A stretch of DNA of 16,930 bases from DAOSCP01 sp035379625. Its GTDB lineage: Bacteria; Bacteroidota; Ignavibacteria; Ignavibacteriales; DAOSCP01. Below the pieces are notes generated by a model. It saw only the letters and a list, made by a program, of their open reading frames with translations. It had not been told where the DNA came from and did no database searches. The DNA is taken from positions 1 through 16,930 of the forward strand of contig DAOSVM010000043.1 in assembly GCA_035379625.1 (NCBI GenBank). Direction: 5' to 3'. Position numbers and translations under genes: made by a program. This document shows, in pieces, positions 6,223-14,379 of the stretch (positions are counted from its first letter, which is position 1; the number at the start of each line of letters is the position of its first letter).

Positions 6223-7128
6223 ATGGAAAATCATAAAGCTGGATATGTTGCAATTATTGGTTTACCTAACGCAGGTAAATCAACTTTGCTGAATACAATT
6301 TTAGGACAAAAATTAACTATTACTTCACCTAAACCACAAACTACTAGAAAAAAAATTCTTGGAATTCTTAGCGAAGAAAATTACCAAATTATATTTATTG
6401 ATACTCCCGGTATTTTGAAACCATCTTATTTACTTCAAGAAAAAATGTTGAAATATATTGTTAAATCATTAAACGATGCTGATGTATTGTATATTGTTAT
6501 TGATATTGTTAATGATCCATTTGCTAAAAAGTTTATGGAAACAGATGTATTTAATAAATTAGAACAAATAAAATGTAAAAAGATATTGATATTAAATAAA
6601 ATAGATATATATGTTCAAAAAAATATCAATGAGCTATATGATTATTATAAATCTCTGAAATTTTTCGATCATCTTATTGCTGTTTCTGCAACTAATGGAT
6701 ATAATATTGAAGAATTGAAAAAAATGACAATTGATTTATTGCCTTTGCATCCTAAATATTATCCAGAAGAATATGTCTCTGATGAAAACGAACGTTTTTT
6801 TGTTGCTGAAATTATTAGAGAACAAATTTTTAATTTATTTGGTGAAGAAATTCCTTTTTCCTGTGAAGTTCTTATAAACGATTTTAAGGAAAGAAGCAGT
6901 GGTAAAGATTTTATTGACGCTTCTATTGTTGTTGAAAGAGATTCCCAAAAACCGATAATCATTGGCAAACAAGGAAAAAAAATTAAACAGCTTGGTGAAC
7001 TTGCTAGAAAAGAAATCGAAAACTTCCTTGAACGAGAAGTATTTTTACAATTAAACGTTATTGTTAAAGAAAATTGGCGACAAAATCCTCAGTTATTAAA
7101 TAAATTTGGCTATATTGATGAAAGGTAA
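6223..7128 (+). CDS. era: GTPase Era (16S rRNA / 30S assembly)
   Basis: A 301-residue Era GTPase, the usual length. Era binds the 3' end of 16S rRNA through a KH domain and acts as a checkpoint in 30S subunit maturation. G1 is GLPNAGKST at 13-21, followed by KPQTTR (switch I), G3 DTPG at 60-63 and G4 NKID at 125-128. The C-terminal KH domain includes the IIIGKQGKKIKQLGELARKEIE helix-turn (G-x-x-G loop) and ends in WRQNPQLLNKFGY. It opens the ten-gene run. No strong Shine-Dalgarno precedes the ATG, but the first strand of the G domain starts at residue 8, so an upstream start is unlikely. Its stop overlaps the next gene by 11 bases. Confidence 0.96.
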   Translation: MENHKAGYVAIIGLPNAGKSTLLNTILGQKLTITSPKPQTTRKKILGILSEENYQIIFIDTPGILKPSYLLQEKMLKYIVKSLNDADVLYIVIDIVNDPFAKKFMETDVFNKLEQIKCKKILILNKIDIYVQKNINELYDYYKSLKFFDHLIAVSATNGYNIEELKKMTIDLLPLHPKYYPEEYVSDENERFFVAEIIREQIFNLFGEEIPFSCEVLINDFKERSSGKDFIDASIVVERDSQKPIIIGKQGKKIKQLGELARKEIENFLEREVFLQLNVIVKENWRQNPQLLNKFGYIDER

Positions 7129-8056
7129 ATTCGAACACTATTTTGCTGAAATAATGTTATTTTCAACTACTTTATTCTGGGCTGGAACATTTGCTATTGT
7201 TAAAAATTCTGTACAAGATTGCTCTCCTACAATTTTTGTTGCAATCCGTTTTTCAATAGCAACAATTGTACTGTTGCCATTTATAATTCCATACCTTAGC
7301 GAATTAAAAGTAAATTTAAAATCTGGATTTATCTTAGGTGTTACTCTTTGTATTGGATTTTTACTCCAAACTACCGGATTAACTCTTACAAGTGCCACAA
7401 AATCTGGATTTATAACCGGTTCATTAGTAGTTCTTACTCCTTTTTGTGAATATTTTATTTTAAAAAGAAAACCAGGAAAAGGGGCAATTATTGGTGTTAC
7501 TTTTGTTTTTGTTGGCTTAGTTTTTCTTTCAACAAAAGGGAATAATGTGCTTAATTTGTTTATTGAGCTAGGAAATGATTTTAATTTAGGAGATTTACTT
7601 ACTCTGTTAGGAGCTTTAGCTTATTCTATTTATATTGTTTTTATTGATATTTACACATCAGAAAAAAATTCAAAGATCCTTACCTTTATTCAAATTTTTA
7701 TAACTGCTATAGTTTCTTACATTGTGGCAGGTATTTTTGATATTACTAATATCGAAAAAATTTCTATTACTTGGACAACAAGTTTAATTTTATCATTTTT
7801 GTATACTGCCATTTTTGCTACCGTTTTAACAACATTTTTGCAAACAAAATATCAAAATAAAGTAACACCTACAGAAGCTGGTATAATTTATTCCTTTGAA
7901 CCAATTTTTGCAGCTGTGATTTCATATATTTTCTTAGGTGAAATTTTAGGATATATTGCATATCTTGGTGCTCTGATTGTTGTAGTTGGAATAATTTTGG
8001 CTCATTTACTTCCTACAACAAATAAGGTAATGGAAAATGCAATATTTAAAGATTAA
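7118..8056 (+). CDS. EamA/DMT-superfamily transporter (10 TM)
   Basis: About 312 residues, nearly all hydrophobic, with the two-repeat EamA layout of ten membrane helices, typical of drug/metabolite transporters of the inner membrane. Recognisable family features are the first-helix pattern LFWAGTFAIVKN, FVAIRFSIATIVLLPF, the end of repeat one (GAIIGVTFVFVGLVFLS) and the repeat-two signature EAGIIYSFEPIFAAVISYIFLGEIL. The substrate cannot be predicted. I choose ATG 7118, which overlaps the era stop as in a coupled pair. A TTG at 7106 would add four residues. The gene ends 20 bases into the acylphosphatase gene. Confidence 0.88.
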   Translation: MKGKFEHYFAEIMLFSTTLFWAGTFAIVKNSVQDCSPTIFVAIRFSIATIVLLPFIIPYLSELKVNLKSGFILGVTLCIGFLLQTTGLTLTSATKSGFITGSLVVLTPFCEYFILKRKPGKGAIIGVTFVFVGLVFLSTKGNNVLNLFIELGNDFNLGDLLTLLGALAYSIYIVFIDIYTSEKNSKILTFIQIFITAIVSYIVAGIFDITNIEKISITWTTSLILSFLYTAIFATVLTTFLQTKYQNKVTPTEAGIIYSFEPIFAAVISYIFLGEILGYIAYLGALIVVVGIILAHLLPTTNKVMENAIFKD

Positions 8057-8315
8057 AGTTAATGGACGTGTTCAAGGCGTAGGATTTCGTTATTTTGTCT
8101 ATAATGTTGCAAATAGATTGGGCTTAACAGGTTTCGTACAAAATTCCAGAACTTCATATGATGAAGTTCTTATAGAAGTAGAAGGTGAAGAAGAAACTTT
8201 AAATGAATTTATAAAACAAGTGAAAATTGGGCCTCCTTTGTCAAAAGTTACTAACATAAATATTGAAAAATTAGAATATAAAAATTTGTATTCAGAATTT
8301 TTTATAAAACATTAA
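8037..8315 (+). CDS. acyP: Acylphosphatase
   Basis: A 92-residue small cytoplasmic enzyme that hydrolyses the carboxyl-phosphate bond of acyl phosphates. The signature RVQGVGFR is at 11-18, and the catalytic pair R18 and N36 (in GFVQNS) sits at the usual spacing, equivalent to Arg23/Asn41 of the animal enzymes. The usual Asp-Gly turn after the Asn is replaced by SRTSYDEV. The length is normal. The ATG lies inside the EamA gene (20-nt overlap), which indicates translational coupling. Confidence 0.93.
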   Translation: MQYLKIKVNGRVQGVGFRYFVYNVANRLGLTGFVQNSRTSYDEVLIEVEGEEETLNEFIKQVKIGPPLSKVTNINIEKLEYKNLYSEFFIKH

Positions 8316-8334
8316 AAAACAATCGGTTATAAAT

Positions 8335-8817
8335 ATGAATTTTAAAGTTGGTTTTGGTTATGATGTTCACCAAATAGTAGAAGGAAGAAAATTATTTTTA
8401 GGTGGTGTTGAAATTCCTTTTGAAAATAAAGGACTTTTGGGGCATTCCGATGCTGATGTTTTATTACACGCAATTTGTGATGCTTTGCTAGGAGCTTTAG
8501 CTTTAGGCGATATTGGCAAACACTTCCCCGATAATTCTAACGAATTTAAAAATATCGACAGTAAAATTATCTTAAAAAAAACATACGATTTAATTGTAAA
8601 AGAAGGTTATAAAATTTCAAATATAGATTGTACGCTTTGTATGGAAAAACCAAAAATTGCTCCTTATGTTGATAAAATGAGAGAAACTATTGCTAATATT
8701 CTTGAAATTTCAATAAGCCAAGTTTCAATTAAAGCTACAACTAAAGAAAAAATGGGTTTTGTAGGGCGTCAAGAAGGTGCAGAAGCTTTTTCTGTTTGTT
8801 TACTAATCAAGGAGTAA
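8335..8817 (+). CDS. ispF: 2-C-methyl-D-erythritol 2,4-cyclodiphosphate synthase
   Basis: A 160-residue protein of standard length. It is the MEP-pathway step that converts CDP-methylerythritol 2-phosphate to the cyclodiphosphate, releasing CMP, as a homotrimer with Zn and Mg at subunit interfaces. The N-terminal motif GFGYDVHQ gives metal ligands D10 and H12, and the third ligand is H45 in the conserved GHSDADVLLHAICDALLGALALGDIGKHFPD block. The C-terminal KATTKEKMGFVGRQEGAEAF matches the family's active-site segment. A MEP-pathway gene implies isoprenoids made without mevalonate, the source of the lipid carriers that the DedA and PAP2 neighbours may handle (inference). Gap of 19 nt to the upstream gene and 1 nt to the DedA gene. 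Confidence 0.97.
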   Translation: MNFKVGFGYDVHQIVEGRKLFLGGVEIPFENKGLLGHSDADVLLHAICDALLGALALGDIGKHFPDNSNEFKNIDSKIILKKTYDLIVKEGYKISNIDCTLCMEKPKIAPYVDKMRETIANILEISISQVSIKATTKEKMGFVGRQEGAEAFSVCLLIKE

Positions 8818-8818
8818 T

Positions 8819-9454
8819 ATGTTTGAAAATTTTGTACTTTTAATTTCTAGTTATGATATTTCTATAATTTTTTTAATCGCAGTATTTTTTTCACTTATTG
8901 AAAATTTATTTCCTCCTTCACCTAGTGATTTAGTAGTAATTTTAGGTGCTGTTGCAATTGGGCATATGAATGGGGGAGTTATTAGATGTGATTTATTTAT
9001 TTATTATTTTTTACTTACTTCAATTTTCAGTAGTATTGGGTTTATGGTAATGTATTATGTGGGTTTAAGGTTTGGTAATGATATTTTAAGAACAGATAAG
9101 ATTAAGTTTATAAAAAAGAAACACATTGACCACGTCGATTATTATTTCAAGAAATATGGTTATAAAGTTATTGCATTAAATCGATTTCTTCCAGGAACTC
9201 GTTCCGCTGTAAGTTTTTTTTCTGGTATTGCAAGACTTCATTTTTGGAAGACTTTTTTTTACGCAACAATTAGTGCATTGTTGTGGAATATTATTATAGT
9301 TTATGTTGGTTTTATGTTAGGTGGAAATATCAAATCAATTGATAATTTTTTAAATACTTACGGTACAATAGGTACAATTGTAACAGTTATTTTATTTATT
9401 TTAGGTTATATAATTTATAAAAAAAGACATTCAAGCCGTAAAAATGTTGAATAA
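8819..9454 (+). CDS. DedA-family membrane protein (SNARE-associated / VTT domain)
   Basis: A 211-residue inner-membrane protein. After the first helix comes the re-entrant LIENLFPPSPSDLVVILGAVAIG segment, and the second half carries the family signature NRFLPGTRSAVSFFSGIARLHFWKTFFY with its conserved F-x-x-x-x-P-x-x-R arginines. Some DedA-family proteins recycle undecaprenyl phosphate across the membrane, others move phospholipids. A lipid-carrier flippase role would fit the PAP2 gene two genes on, but that is inference. The ATG at 8819 has AAGGAG within the end of ispF. It overlaps lnt by 11 bases. Confidence 0.9.
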   Translation: MFENFVLLISSYDISIIFLIAVFFSLIENLFPPSPSDLVVILGAVAIGHMNGGVIRCDLFIYYFLLTSIFSSIGFMVMYYVGLRFGNDILRTDKIKFIKKKHIDHVDYYFKKYGYKVIALNRFLPGTRSAVSFFSGIARLHFWKTFFYATISALLWNIIIVYVGFMLGGNIKSIDNFLNTYGTIGTIVTVILFILGYIIYKKRHSSRKNVE

Positions 9455-11039
9455 AATTTTAAAAATCTTATCAAATAAATATTATGTTCCTTTTATTACT
9501 GGATTATTATTCTTTTTAGCTTTTCCTCCAGTAAATTTTTATTTATTAAGTTTTGTATTTTTAATTCCTTTTTTATACAGATTAAATGAACTTGATAAAT
9601 TAAAAGATAAATTAATATTTACGTATCTATCTTTTTTAAGTGTAAATTTTTTATTGCTTTATTGGGTAGGAAGTTGGCAAAAAGAAGCTGATACTTTCTT
9701 AATGATTGGTGGTACAGTTCTAATTTTTTTCAATCCGATAACTTTCTTTATACCAATAATTTTATTCCATTTAACTGAAAAAATTTATTCTAAAAAGTTA
9801 GCTGTTTTTTTACTACCTTTTTTTTGGGTCTTTTATGAATATATTTATTCAATTACAGATTTAAGATTTCCTTGGCTTTCTTTAGCAAATTCAATACCTT
9901 ATTTTACATCTTTTATTCAAATTTCAAATATAGTTACAGCTTACGGATTAACTTTTATTATTGTTTTATCCAATGTTTTATTATTTCTTACTATTTTAAA
10001 ATATCAAAATAATGAATATTCTTACAAAAAATATATAGTAAGTTTTTTTGTCATCTTTATTTTAATAAACTTTTATGGTTTTTATAGTATTTATAACGAT
10101 AAGTCAGACGGGAATACATTAAAAATAAAAGTTGTTCAACCGAATTTAAATCCTTGGGATAAATGGAATGACAAAAATATTGGTAAGTTACTCCAAAAGT
10201 ATCTTACATTATCAACATTTGATAATAAATTTAAACCTGATGTTATAATTTGGCCAGAAACTGCTTTGCCTGTATATTTTTTATCCCTTGAATATAGCCA
10301 ATATGTTAATGATCTCCGAAATTTCGTTGATACTAATAATGTTTACTTAATTACTGGTATGCCTCATTTCCAGGTTTTTGATAGTGATATTAACTTACCA
10401 AAATATTACAAGACCAGCCCAGCAGGTTATAAATATGCTACTTACAATTCAATTTTAGAATTTTTACCAAATCAATATCAAATACCATATTACGGAAAAC
10501 AAAAATTAGTTCCATTTGGAGAAAAAGTCCCTTATGTAGAGTATTTACCTTTCTTAGGAGATTGGATTAATTGGAATGTTGGTATTTCAAGCTGGAACGA
10601 AGGCGAAGAAATAAAATTATTTAAAGTTAAAAATGATAGTCTTGCAGCTGTGGTTTGTTATGAATCAATTTTTCCAGATTTTATTGCAAAGTTTTTTCAG
10701 AAAAAAGCTGGAGCTTTGATAGTAGTTACAAATGATAGTTGGTATGGGAACAGTTCTGGTCCATATCAACATCAAGCAATTGCAATATTGAGAGCTGTTG
10801 AAAATCATAAACCTGTTGTCAGATGTGCTAATGGCGGTATTTCAAGTTACATATTACCTAATGGGCAAGAAGTTGTTAAAACTCAAATGTTTATAAGTAA
10901 TGTATTAAATTTAAATATTAAAACAGATTATACAATTACCTTTGCTACTAAGTATCCATTAATTTTTCCATTATTATCGATCTTTGTTTCATTATATATA
11001 GTTTTAGTTTACCTTTATTTCAGGATTTTTAAAAAATGA
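9444..11039 (+). CDS. lnt: Apolipoprotein N-acyltransferase
   Basis: A 531-residue inner-membrane enzyme that adds the third acyl chain to the N-terminal Cys of diacyl lipoproteins before sorting to the outer membrane. The first roughly 220 residues hold seven or eight helices, then a periplasmic carbon-nitrogen hydrolase domain, and a last helix near 505-527. The catalytic triad is present: E272 in WPETALP, K352 in YGKQKLVPFGE and C405 in AVVCYESIFP. The second Glu (E360) of the PFGE motif is kept too. The family runs about 500-550 residues. Overlaps are 11 nt with the DedA gene and 4 nt (ATGA) with the PAP2 gene, suggesting coupled translation. Its presence supports a Gram-negative envelope. 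Confidence 0.96.
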   Translation: MLNKILKILSNKYYVPFITGLLFFLAFPPVNFYLLSFVFLIPFLYRLNELDKLKDKLIFTYLSFLSVNFLLLYWVGSWQKEADTFLMIGGTVLIFFNPITFFIPIILFHLTEKIYSKKLAVFLLPFFWVFYEYIYSITDLRFPWLSLANSIPYFTSFIQISNIVTAYGLTFIIVLSNVLLFLTILKYQNNEYSYKKYIVSFFVIFILINFYGFYSIYNDKSDGNTLKIKVVQPNLNPWDKWNDKNIGKLLQKYLTLSTFDNKFKPDVIIWPETALPVYFLSLEYSQYVNDLRNFVDTNNVYLITGMPHFQVFDSDINLPKYYKTSPAGYKYATYNSILEFLPNQYQIPYYGKQKLVPFGEKVPYVEYLPFLGDWINWNVGISSWNEGEEIKLFKVKNDSLAAVVCYESIFPDFIAKFFQKKAGALIVVTNDSWYGNSSGPYQHQAIAILRAVENHKPVVRCANGGISSYILPNGQEVVKTQMFISNVLNLNIKTDYTITFATKYPLIFPLLSIFVSLYIVLVYLYFRIFKK

Positions 11040-11938
11040 GAAAATATTTAAAACCAAATGATTTTATTGTTATCGCTTTTTATATATTTTTATCAATTTT
11101 GAATTTTATTTTTTATCAAAGAATTCAATATTTTTATTACAATTTATTGGTTAATTGCGTTATAGTTACTTTTATTATTATAATATCAAAATTTCAAAAC
11201 TTAAATAAAATTACGAAATTTGTTCACGCTTGGTATATTGTACCTGTAATTTTTATTACATTTAAAGAAATGTATTTTATGATTTATCCTATCCATCAAC
11301 GTGATTATGATTTTATTTTTATTCAAATAGATAGATTCCTTTTATTCGGAAATGATATTACAAAAATACTATATAAAATAGCTAATCCGTTTTTAACTGA
11401 AATTTTACAAATAGCTTACTTTTCTTTTTATTTAATTATGATTGCGGTTGGTGCTGAACTTAGAATTAAAAATAGAATTAATGATTTTCATTTTGCCGTT
11501 TTTATGATTGTTTATGGATTTTTTTTATCCTACTTTGGGTATTTTCTTTTACCTGCAATTGGCCCAAGATTTACTTTGCATAATTTTAATAACTTAAATA
11601 ATGAATTACCTGGCCTATTTTTGACAAATATATTAAGAGAAATTATAAATTCTGGTGAATCAATTCCTTCCGGAACATTAAATCCTCAATTGGCTGTACA
11701 AAGAGATGTTTTCCCGAGTGGCCATACACAAATGACTTTAATTTGTATGTATCTTGCAAAAATATTTAATTTAAAAATTAAAAATTTAATCTATTTAATT
11801 GGAACTTTACTTATTTTCTCTACAATGTATTTAAGATATCATTATTTGATTGATATAATAGGTGGAACGGTTTTTTTTATTATAACAGTTTATACAGGTA
11901 AAAAATTATACAATTACTTGAACATAGAAAATGAATAA
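11036..11938 (+). CDS. PAP2-superfamily membrane phosphatase (Aur1/IPC-synthase-like)
   Basis: A 300-residue membrane protein with about six helices. PSGH at 227-230 and the third motif STMYLRYHYLID at 262-273, with H269 and D273, are the nucleophile-activating histidines and aspartate of PAP2 phosphatases. The classical K-x6-RP first motif is not evident, and the Arg of SRxxxxxH is Thr. Together with IDRFLLFGNDI and LLPAIGPRF, these suit the PAP2_3 subgroup related to inositol-phosphorylceramide synthases. Activity could be dephosphorylation of a lipid phosphate (phosphatidate, or undecaprenyl pyrophosphate) or transfer of a phospho-head group. Sequence alone does not decide. Overlaps lnt by 4 nt and the methyltransferase gene by 8 nt. 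Confidence 0.85.
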   Translation: MRKYLKPNDFIVIAFYIFLSILNFIFYQRIQYFYYNLLVNCVIVTFIIIISKFQNLNKITKFVHAWYIVPVIFITFKEMYFMIYPIHQRDYDFIFIQIDRFLLFGNDITKILYKIANPFLTEILQIAYFSFYLIMIAVGAELRIKNRINDFHFAVFMIVYGFFLSYFGYFLLPAIGPRFTLHNFNNLNNELPGLFLTNILREIINSGESIPSGTLNPQLAVQRDVFPSGHTQMTLICMYLAKIFNLKIKNLIYLIGTLLIFSTMYLRYHYLIDIIGGTVFFIITVYTGKKLYNYLNIENE

Positions 11939-12680
11939 AATATTAAAAGATTTACAAAAATTAACTCAAAAAAAATATAGACTTCAGAATAATCTATTTT
12001 TTATTGAAGGTAAAAAAAATTTTCAAGAATGCATAAAATCAAATATAAATTTTAAATATATTGTTGTTACAAATGAATTCTATGAGCAAAATAGAAAAAT
12101 TCTCAACAAATCAGATAATTTATTTATTGTAGAAGATAATGATTTTAAAAAATTATCTGTTCTTGAAACACCTCAAGGAATAATAACTTATATTGAAAAA
12201 AATACTGTACTAATTAATGATATTTCAGAAAACAATATAATTTTCATTAACGAAATTAGCGATCCAGGAAATTTAGGGACAATAATTCGAATTGCTGATT
12301 GGTTTGGCTTTAAGGAAATGATTATTAGCAAAAATAGTGTGGAATTATTCAATCCAAAAGTCATTCAAGCATCAATGGGGTCGATTTTTCATAACAAATT
12401 TTTAATTAATGTTGATCCGATTTCATATATTAAGAAACTAAAAAAACTGAACTACGAAATTATCCTTGCTGATTTAAATGGTGAAAATATTTATAAAACA
12501 AATTATTCGAAAAATAAAAATATTTTTGTCCTATCAAATGAAGCAAATGGGCCAAGTGATGAAATCATTAAATTAAGTGATAAAATTGTAACAATACCAA
12601 AATTTGGAGATGCAGAATCGTTAAATGTTGCTGTATCTTGCGGTATAATACTTTCAGATTTTAAATCAAAACAACAATAG
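11931..12680 (+). CDS. SpoU/TrmH-family RNA 2'-O-methyltransferase
   Basis: A 249-residue protein with a SPOUT knot. The N-terminal ~95 residues resemble the L30e-like substrate-binding domain (QKKYRLQNNLFFIEGKKNFQECI). The three SpoU motifs follow: NEISDPGNLGTIIRIADWFG (motif 1, with the conserved Asn and Arg), VLSNEANGPSDEI (motif 2) and IPKFGDAESLNVAVSCGIILSDF (motif 3). They form the SAM-binding trefoil knot. Such enzymes methylate the ribose of 23S rRNA (RlmB-like, TsnR-like) or tRNA. The RNA target is not readable here. The ATG overlaps the PAP2 stop by 8 nt, and TAG is its stop, the only TAG in the run. Confidence 0.92.
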   Translation: MNKILKDLQKLTQKKYRLQNNLFFIEGKKNFQECIKSNINFKYIVVTNEFYEQNRKILNKSDNLFIVEDNDFKKLSVLETPQGIITYIEKNTVLINDISENNIIFINEISDPGNLGTIIRIADWFGFKEMIISKNSVELFNPKVIQASMGSIFHNKFLINVDPISYIKKLKKLNYEIILADLNGENIYKTNYSKNKNIFVLSNEANGPSDEIIKLSDKIVTIPKFGDAESLNVAVSCGIILSDFKSKQQ

Positions 12681-12690
12681 GAGTAATACT

Positions 12691-13455
12691 ATGTTTAATA
12701 TTGAAGAATATAATATTAAATTAGAATCAAACCGTTTATCATCAAACTTTGTATATATAGAAGATGTTGATAGTACAAATACATTTTTATTAAATAGTTC
12801 TGAATTTAATGAAGACGGAACAATTGTTTTAGCAGAATATCAATCACATGGCCGTGGAAGAAAAGAAAGAAATTGGTTAAGCGAGAAAGGATTAAATTTA
12901 ACTTTTTCGATATTATTAAAAAATAATTTACAAAAAGAAAGAATACAGCTTTTAAGTATGTATGCTTCGTTAGCAATTGTAAAAGCTTTAAGATCTTTAT
13001 ATCAATTAGAAGCGTTTGTAAAATGGCCAAATGATGTGCTTGTTAACAATAAAAAAATTTGTGGTATTTTGGTTGAAAATTCTTTTATAGGTAATCAAGT
13101 AGATAAAGTTGTAATAGGAATTGGTTTAAATGTAAATCAATCAAATTTTCCCGGCGAATATAGAATTCAGCCAACTTCTATAAAAAGAGAATTTCACCAA
13201 GAAGTAAGTAGAGAAGCATTATTGAGTGAAATAATAAATATATTTGATGAATTGTTAGCTGATTATCCTAATAATAGTCAAAGAATAATTGATGAATGGT
13301 GCGAATACTGCCCATCAATAGGTGATAATATTACAATTGACGTTGATAAAGAATTAAAATACGGTGTATTTGACTCAGTTGATGAAAATGGAAATTTAGT
13401 TTTAAGGAATGGAGACAAATACGAAAAAATAAATTATGGAGAATTAAAAAATTGA
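12691..13455 (+). CDS. birA: Biotin--[acetyl-CoA-carboxylase] ligase (monofunctional)
   Basis: A 254-residue biotin protein ligase, which makes biotinyl-AMP and attaches biotin to the carrier domain of carboxylases. Substrate recognition begins with DSTNTFLL, the nucleotide/biotin loop is GRGRKERNW (54-62), and KWPND (111-115) with K122 in KKICGILVE follow the Escherichia coli BirA pattern. A C-terminal SH3-like segment covers about 210-254. There is no N-terminal helix-turn-helix, so it is a class I ligase and not a repressor. AGGAG precedes the ATG. Its TGA overlaps the coaX TTG (TTGA). Confidence 0.95.
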   Translation: MFNIEEYNIKLESNRLSSNFVYIEDVDSTNTFLLNSSEFNEDGTIVLAEYQSHGRGRKERNWLSEKGLNLTFSILLKNNLQKERIQLLSMYASLAIVKALRSLYQLEAFVKWPNDVLVNNKKICGILVENSFIGNQVDKVVIGIGLNVNQSNFPGEYRIQPTSIKREFHQEVSREALLSEIINIFDELLADYPNNSQRIIDEWCEYCPSIGDNITIDVDKELKYGVFDSVDENGNLVLRNGDKYEKINYGELKN

Positions 13456-14171
13456 TTTCAGTAATAGATATTGGTAATACAAGCCTAAAATTGTTCAATT
13501 ATGAAAATGATACTATAGTTAATTCAAAATATATCTATAATGAAGAAATAAATTATAATGAACTTGTAAAAGAGTTTGGAGAAATTATAATTATTTCATC
13601 CGTTGTGGACAATATTTCTTCCGAATTGATAAAACGAGTGCCTTTAACAAAGAAGGTAAAAATAATTTCACATAATGAAAAATTTTTGTTTGATTTTTCA
13701 AATTATAAACCAATTAATTCAATAGGTATCGATAGACTTTTGGCTTTACAAGGCGCAATTAAAGATGCTTATGATAAAAATATTGATTATGAATATCTCG
13801 TTGCGGTAACAATAGGAACAGCAACAACGATAAATGTTGTGAATAGTTATTTTGAATTTATAGGGGGTATGATATTTCCAGGTCCTCAAACAATGATCAA
13901 ATCATTAAATAGTAGTACTGCTAAATTACCTGATGTTGATTTAATAGATTTGAATACTGATCTTGCTCTTTCCACCGAGAAATCAATAATTTCTGGTGTA
14001 ATAAATTCTATTAGTTCTACCATATTTAGTGTGAAATATAAATTAAATACAGATGATATAAAGTATTATATAACAGGTGGTTATGCTTATTTATTTAAGG
14101 ATTTAATTAAAGATGCAATTTTTGATGATTATTTAATTGCTAAAGGTCTTCTAACATTCAAAAATCTTTAA
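13452..14171 (+). CDS. coaX: Type III pantothenate kinase (CoaX-like), altered acidic residues
   Basis: A 239-residue ASKHA-fold protein. CoaX phosphorylates pantothenate, the first step to coenzyme A, and needs a monovalent cation. The phosphate-1 motif DIGNTSLKL at 6-14 and GIDR at 92-95 (catalytic Asp94) are intact, as are GGMIFPGPQTMIKSL and TAKLP. In the phosphate-2 motif, usually VVDxGTAxTxD, the sequence is VAVTIGTATTIN: Thr120 replaces the first Asp and Asn128 the last. The last position varies in the family (for example in Bacillus). I recall the first as much more constant. It may be active with reduced or altered metal binding. The start is TTG at 13452, since no ATG precedes DIGNT; GGAG lies nine bases upstream. 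Adjacent birA-coaX genes are common. Confidence 0.9.
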   Translation: MISVIDIGNTSLKLFNYENDTIVNSKYIYNEEINYNELVKEFGEIIIISSVVDNISSELIKRVPLTKKVKIISHNEKFLFDFSNYKPINSIGIDRLLALQGAIKDAYDKNIDYEYLVAVTIGTATTINVVNSYFEFIGGMIFPGPQTMIKSLNSSTAKLPDVDLIDLNTDLALSTEKSIISGVINSISSTIFSVKYKLNTDDIKYYITGGYAYLFKDLIKDAIFDDYLIAKGLLTFKNL

Positions 14172-14180
14172 ATATTTTAC

Positions 14181-14209
14181 TTGTTTTTCTTTATAAAAAA
14201 TTGTATATT
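14181..14209 (+). promoter_or_regulatory. Promoter of the EIIA leader transcript
   Basis: TTGTTT (14181-14186) and TATATT (14204-14209) have 17-bp spacing. Transcription would begin near 14216, giving a leader of about 165 nt before the EIIA start. Confidence 0.5.
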
Positions 14210-14252
14210 AACGTTTCAAAAAAAAATATTTTCTCACAAAACAGAGGAATAT

Positions 14253-14318
14253 ATGAGTAGTGACCCTGGCAGTAGGGGTAAATATTCTATCAATCTAAGA
14301 GGTGTAAAGGTTAAATAA
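14253..14318 (+). CDS. Possible 21-residue leader peptide
   Basis: ATG at 14253 has AGAGGA four bases upstream and opens 21 codons ending in TAA (14316-14318). The peptide starts MSSDPGSRGK and ends LRGVKVK. It is basic and glycine/serine-rich, and I do not recognise it. Codons 15-20 coincide with the 5' arm of the leader hairpin at 14296-14310, so a translating or terminating ribosome would block that arm. A control role for the EIIA gene is inferred from this position only. No run of one amino acid is present as in classical attenuator peptides. Confidence 0.45.
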   Translation: MSSDPGSRGKYSINLRGVKVK

Positions 14319-14379
14319 TATAATATATTAAATCCCATCAACATATCCCTTTGCACCTCTTATAACGCGGAGGTGTAAA
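14296..14379 (+). promoter_or_regulatory. Leader RNA with alternative hairpins masking or freeing the EIIA ribosome binding site
   Basis: TTTGCACCTC (14350-14359) can pair with either of two identical copies of GAGGTGTAAA. With the upstream copy (14299-14308) it makes a 15-bp helix, 14296-14310 with 14348-14362, having one G-U pair. With the downstream copy (14370-14379), which contains the GGAGGTG ribosome binding site and reaches the base before the ATG, it makes a 10-bp helix with a 10-nt loop. The two are mutually exclusive. The first leaves the site free and the second hides it. The pairing is read directly from sequence, the regulation is inferred. Confidence 0.6.

Noticed and set aside
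7106..7117. TTG start adding four residues to the EamA protein
   Set aside because: An ATG lies four codons later, and the extra residues add no recognisable helix or motif.
12806..13030. Minus-strand ORF within birA
   Set aside because: It is a shadow of the birA frame with no family features.
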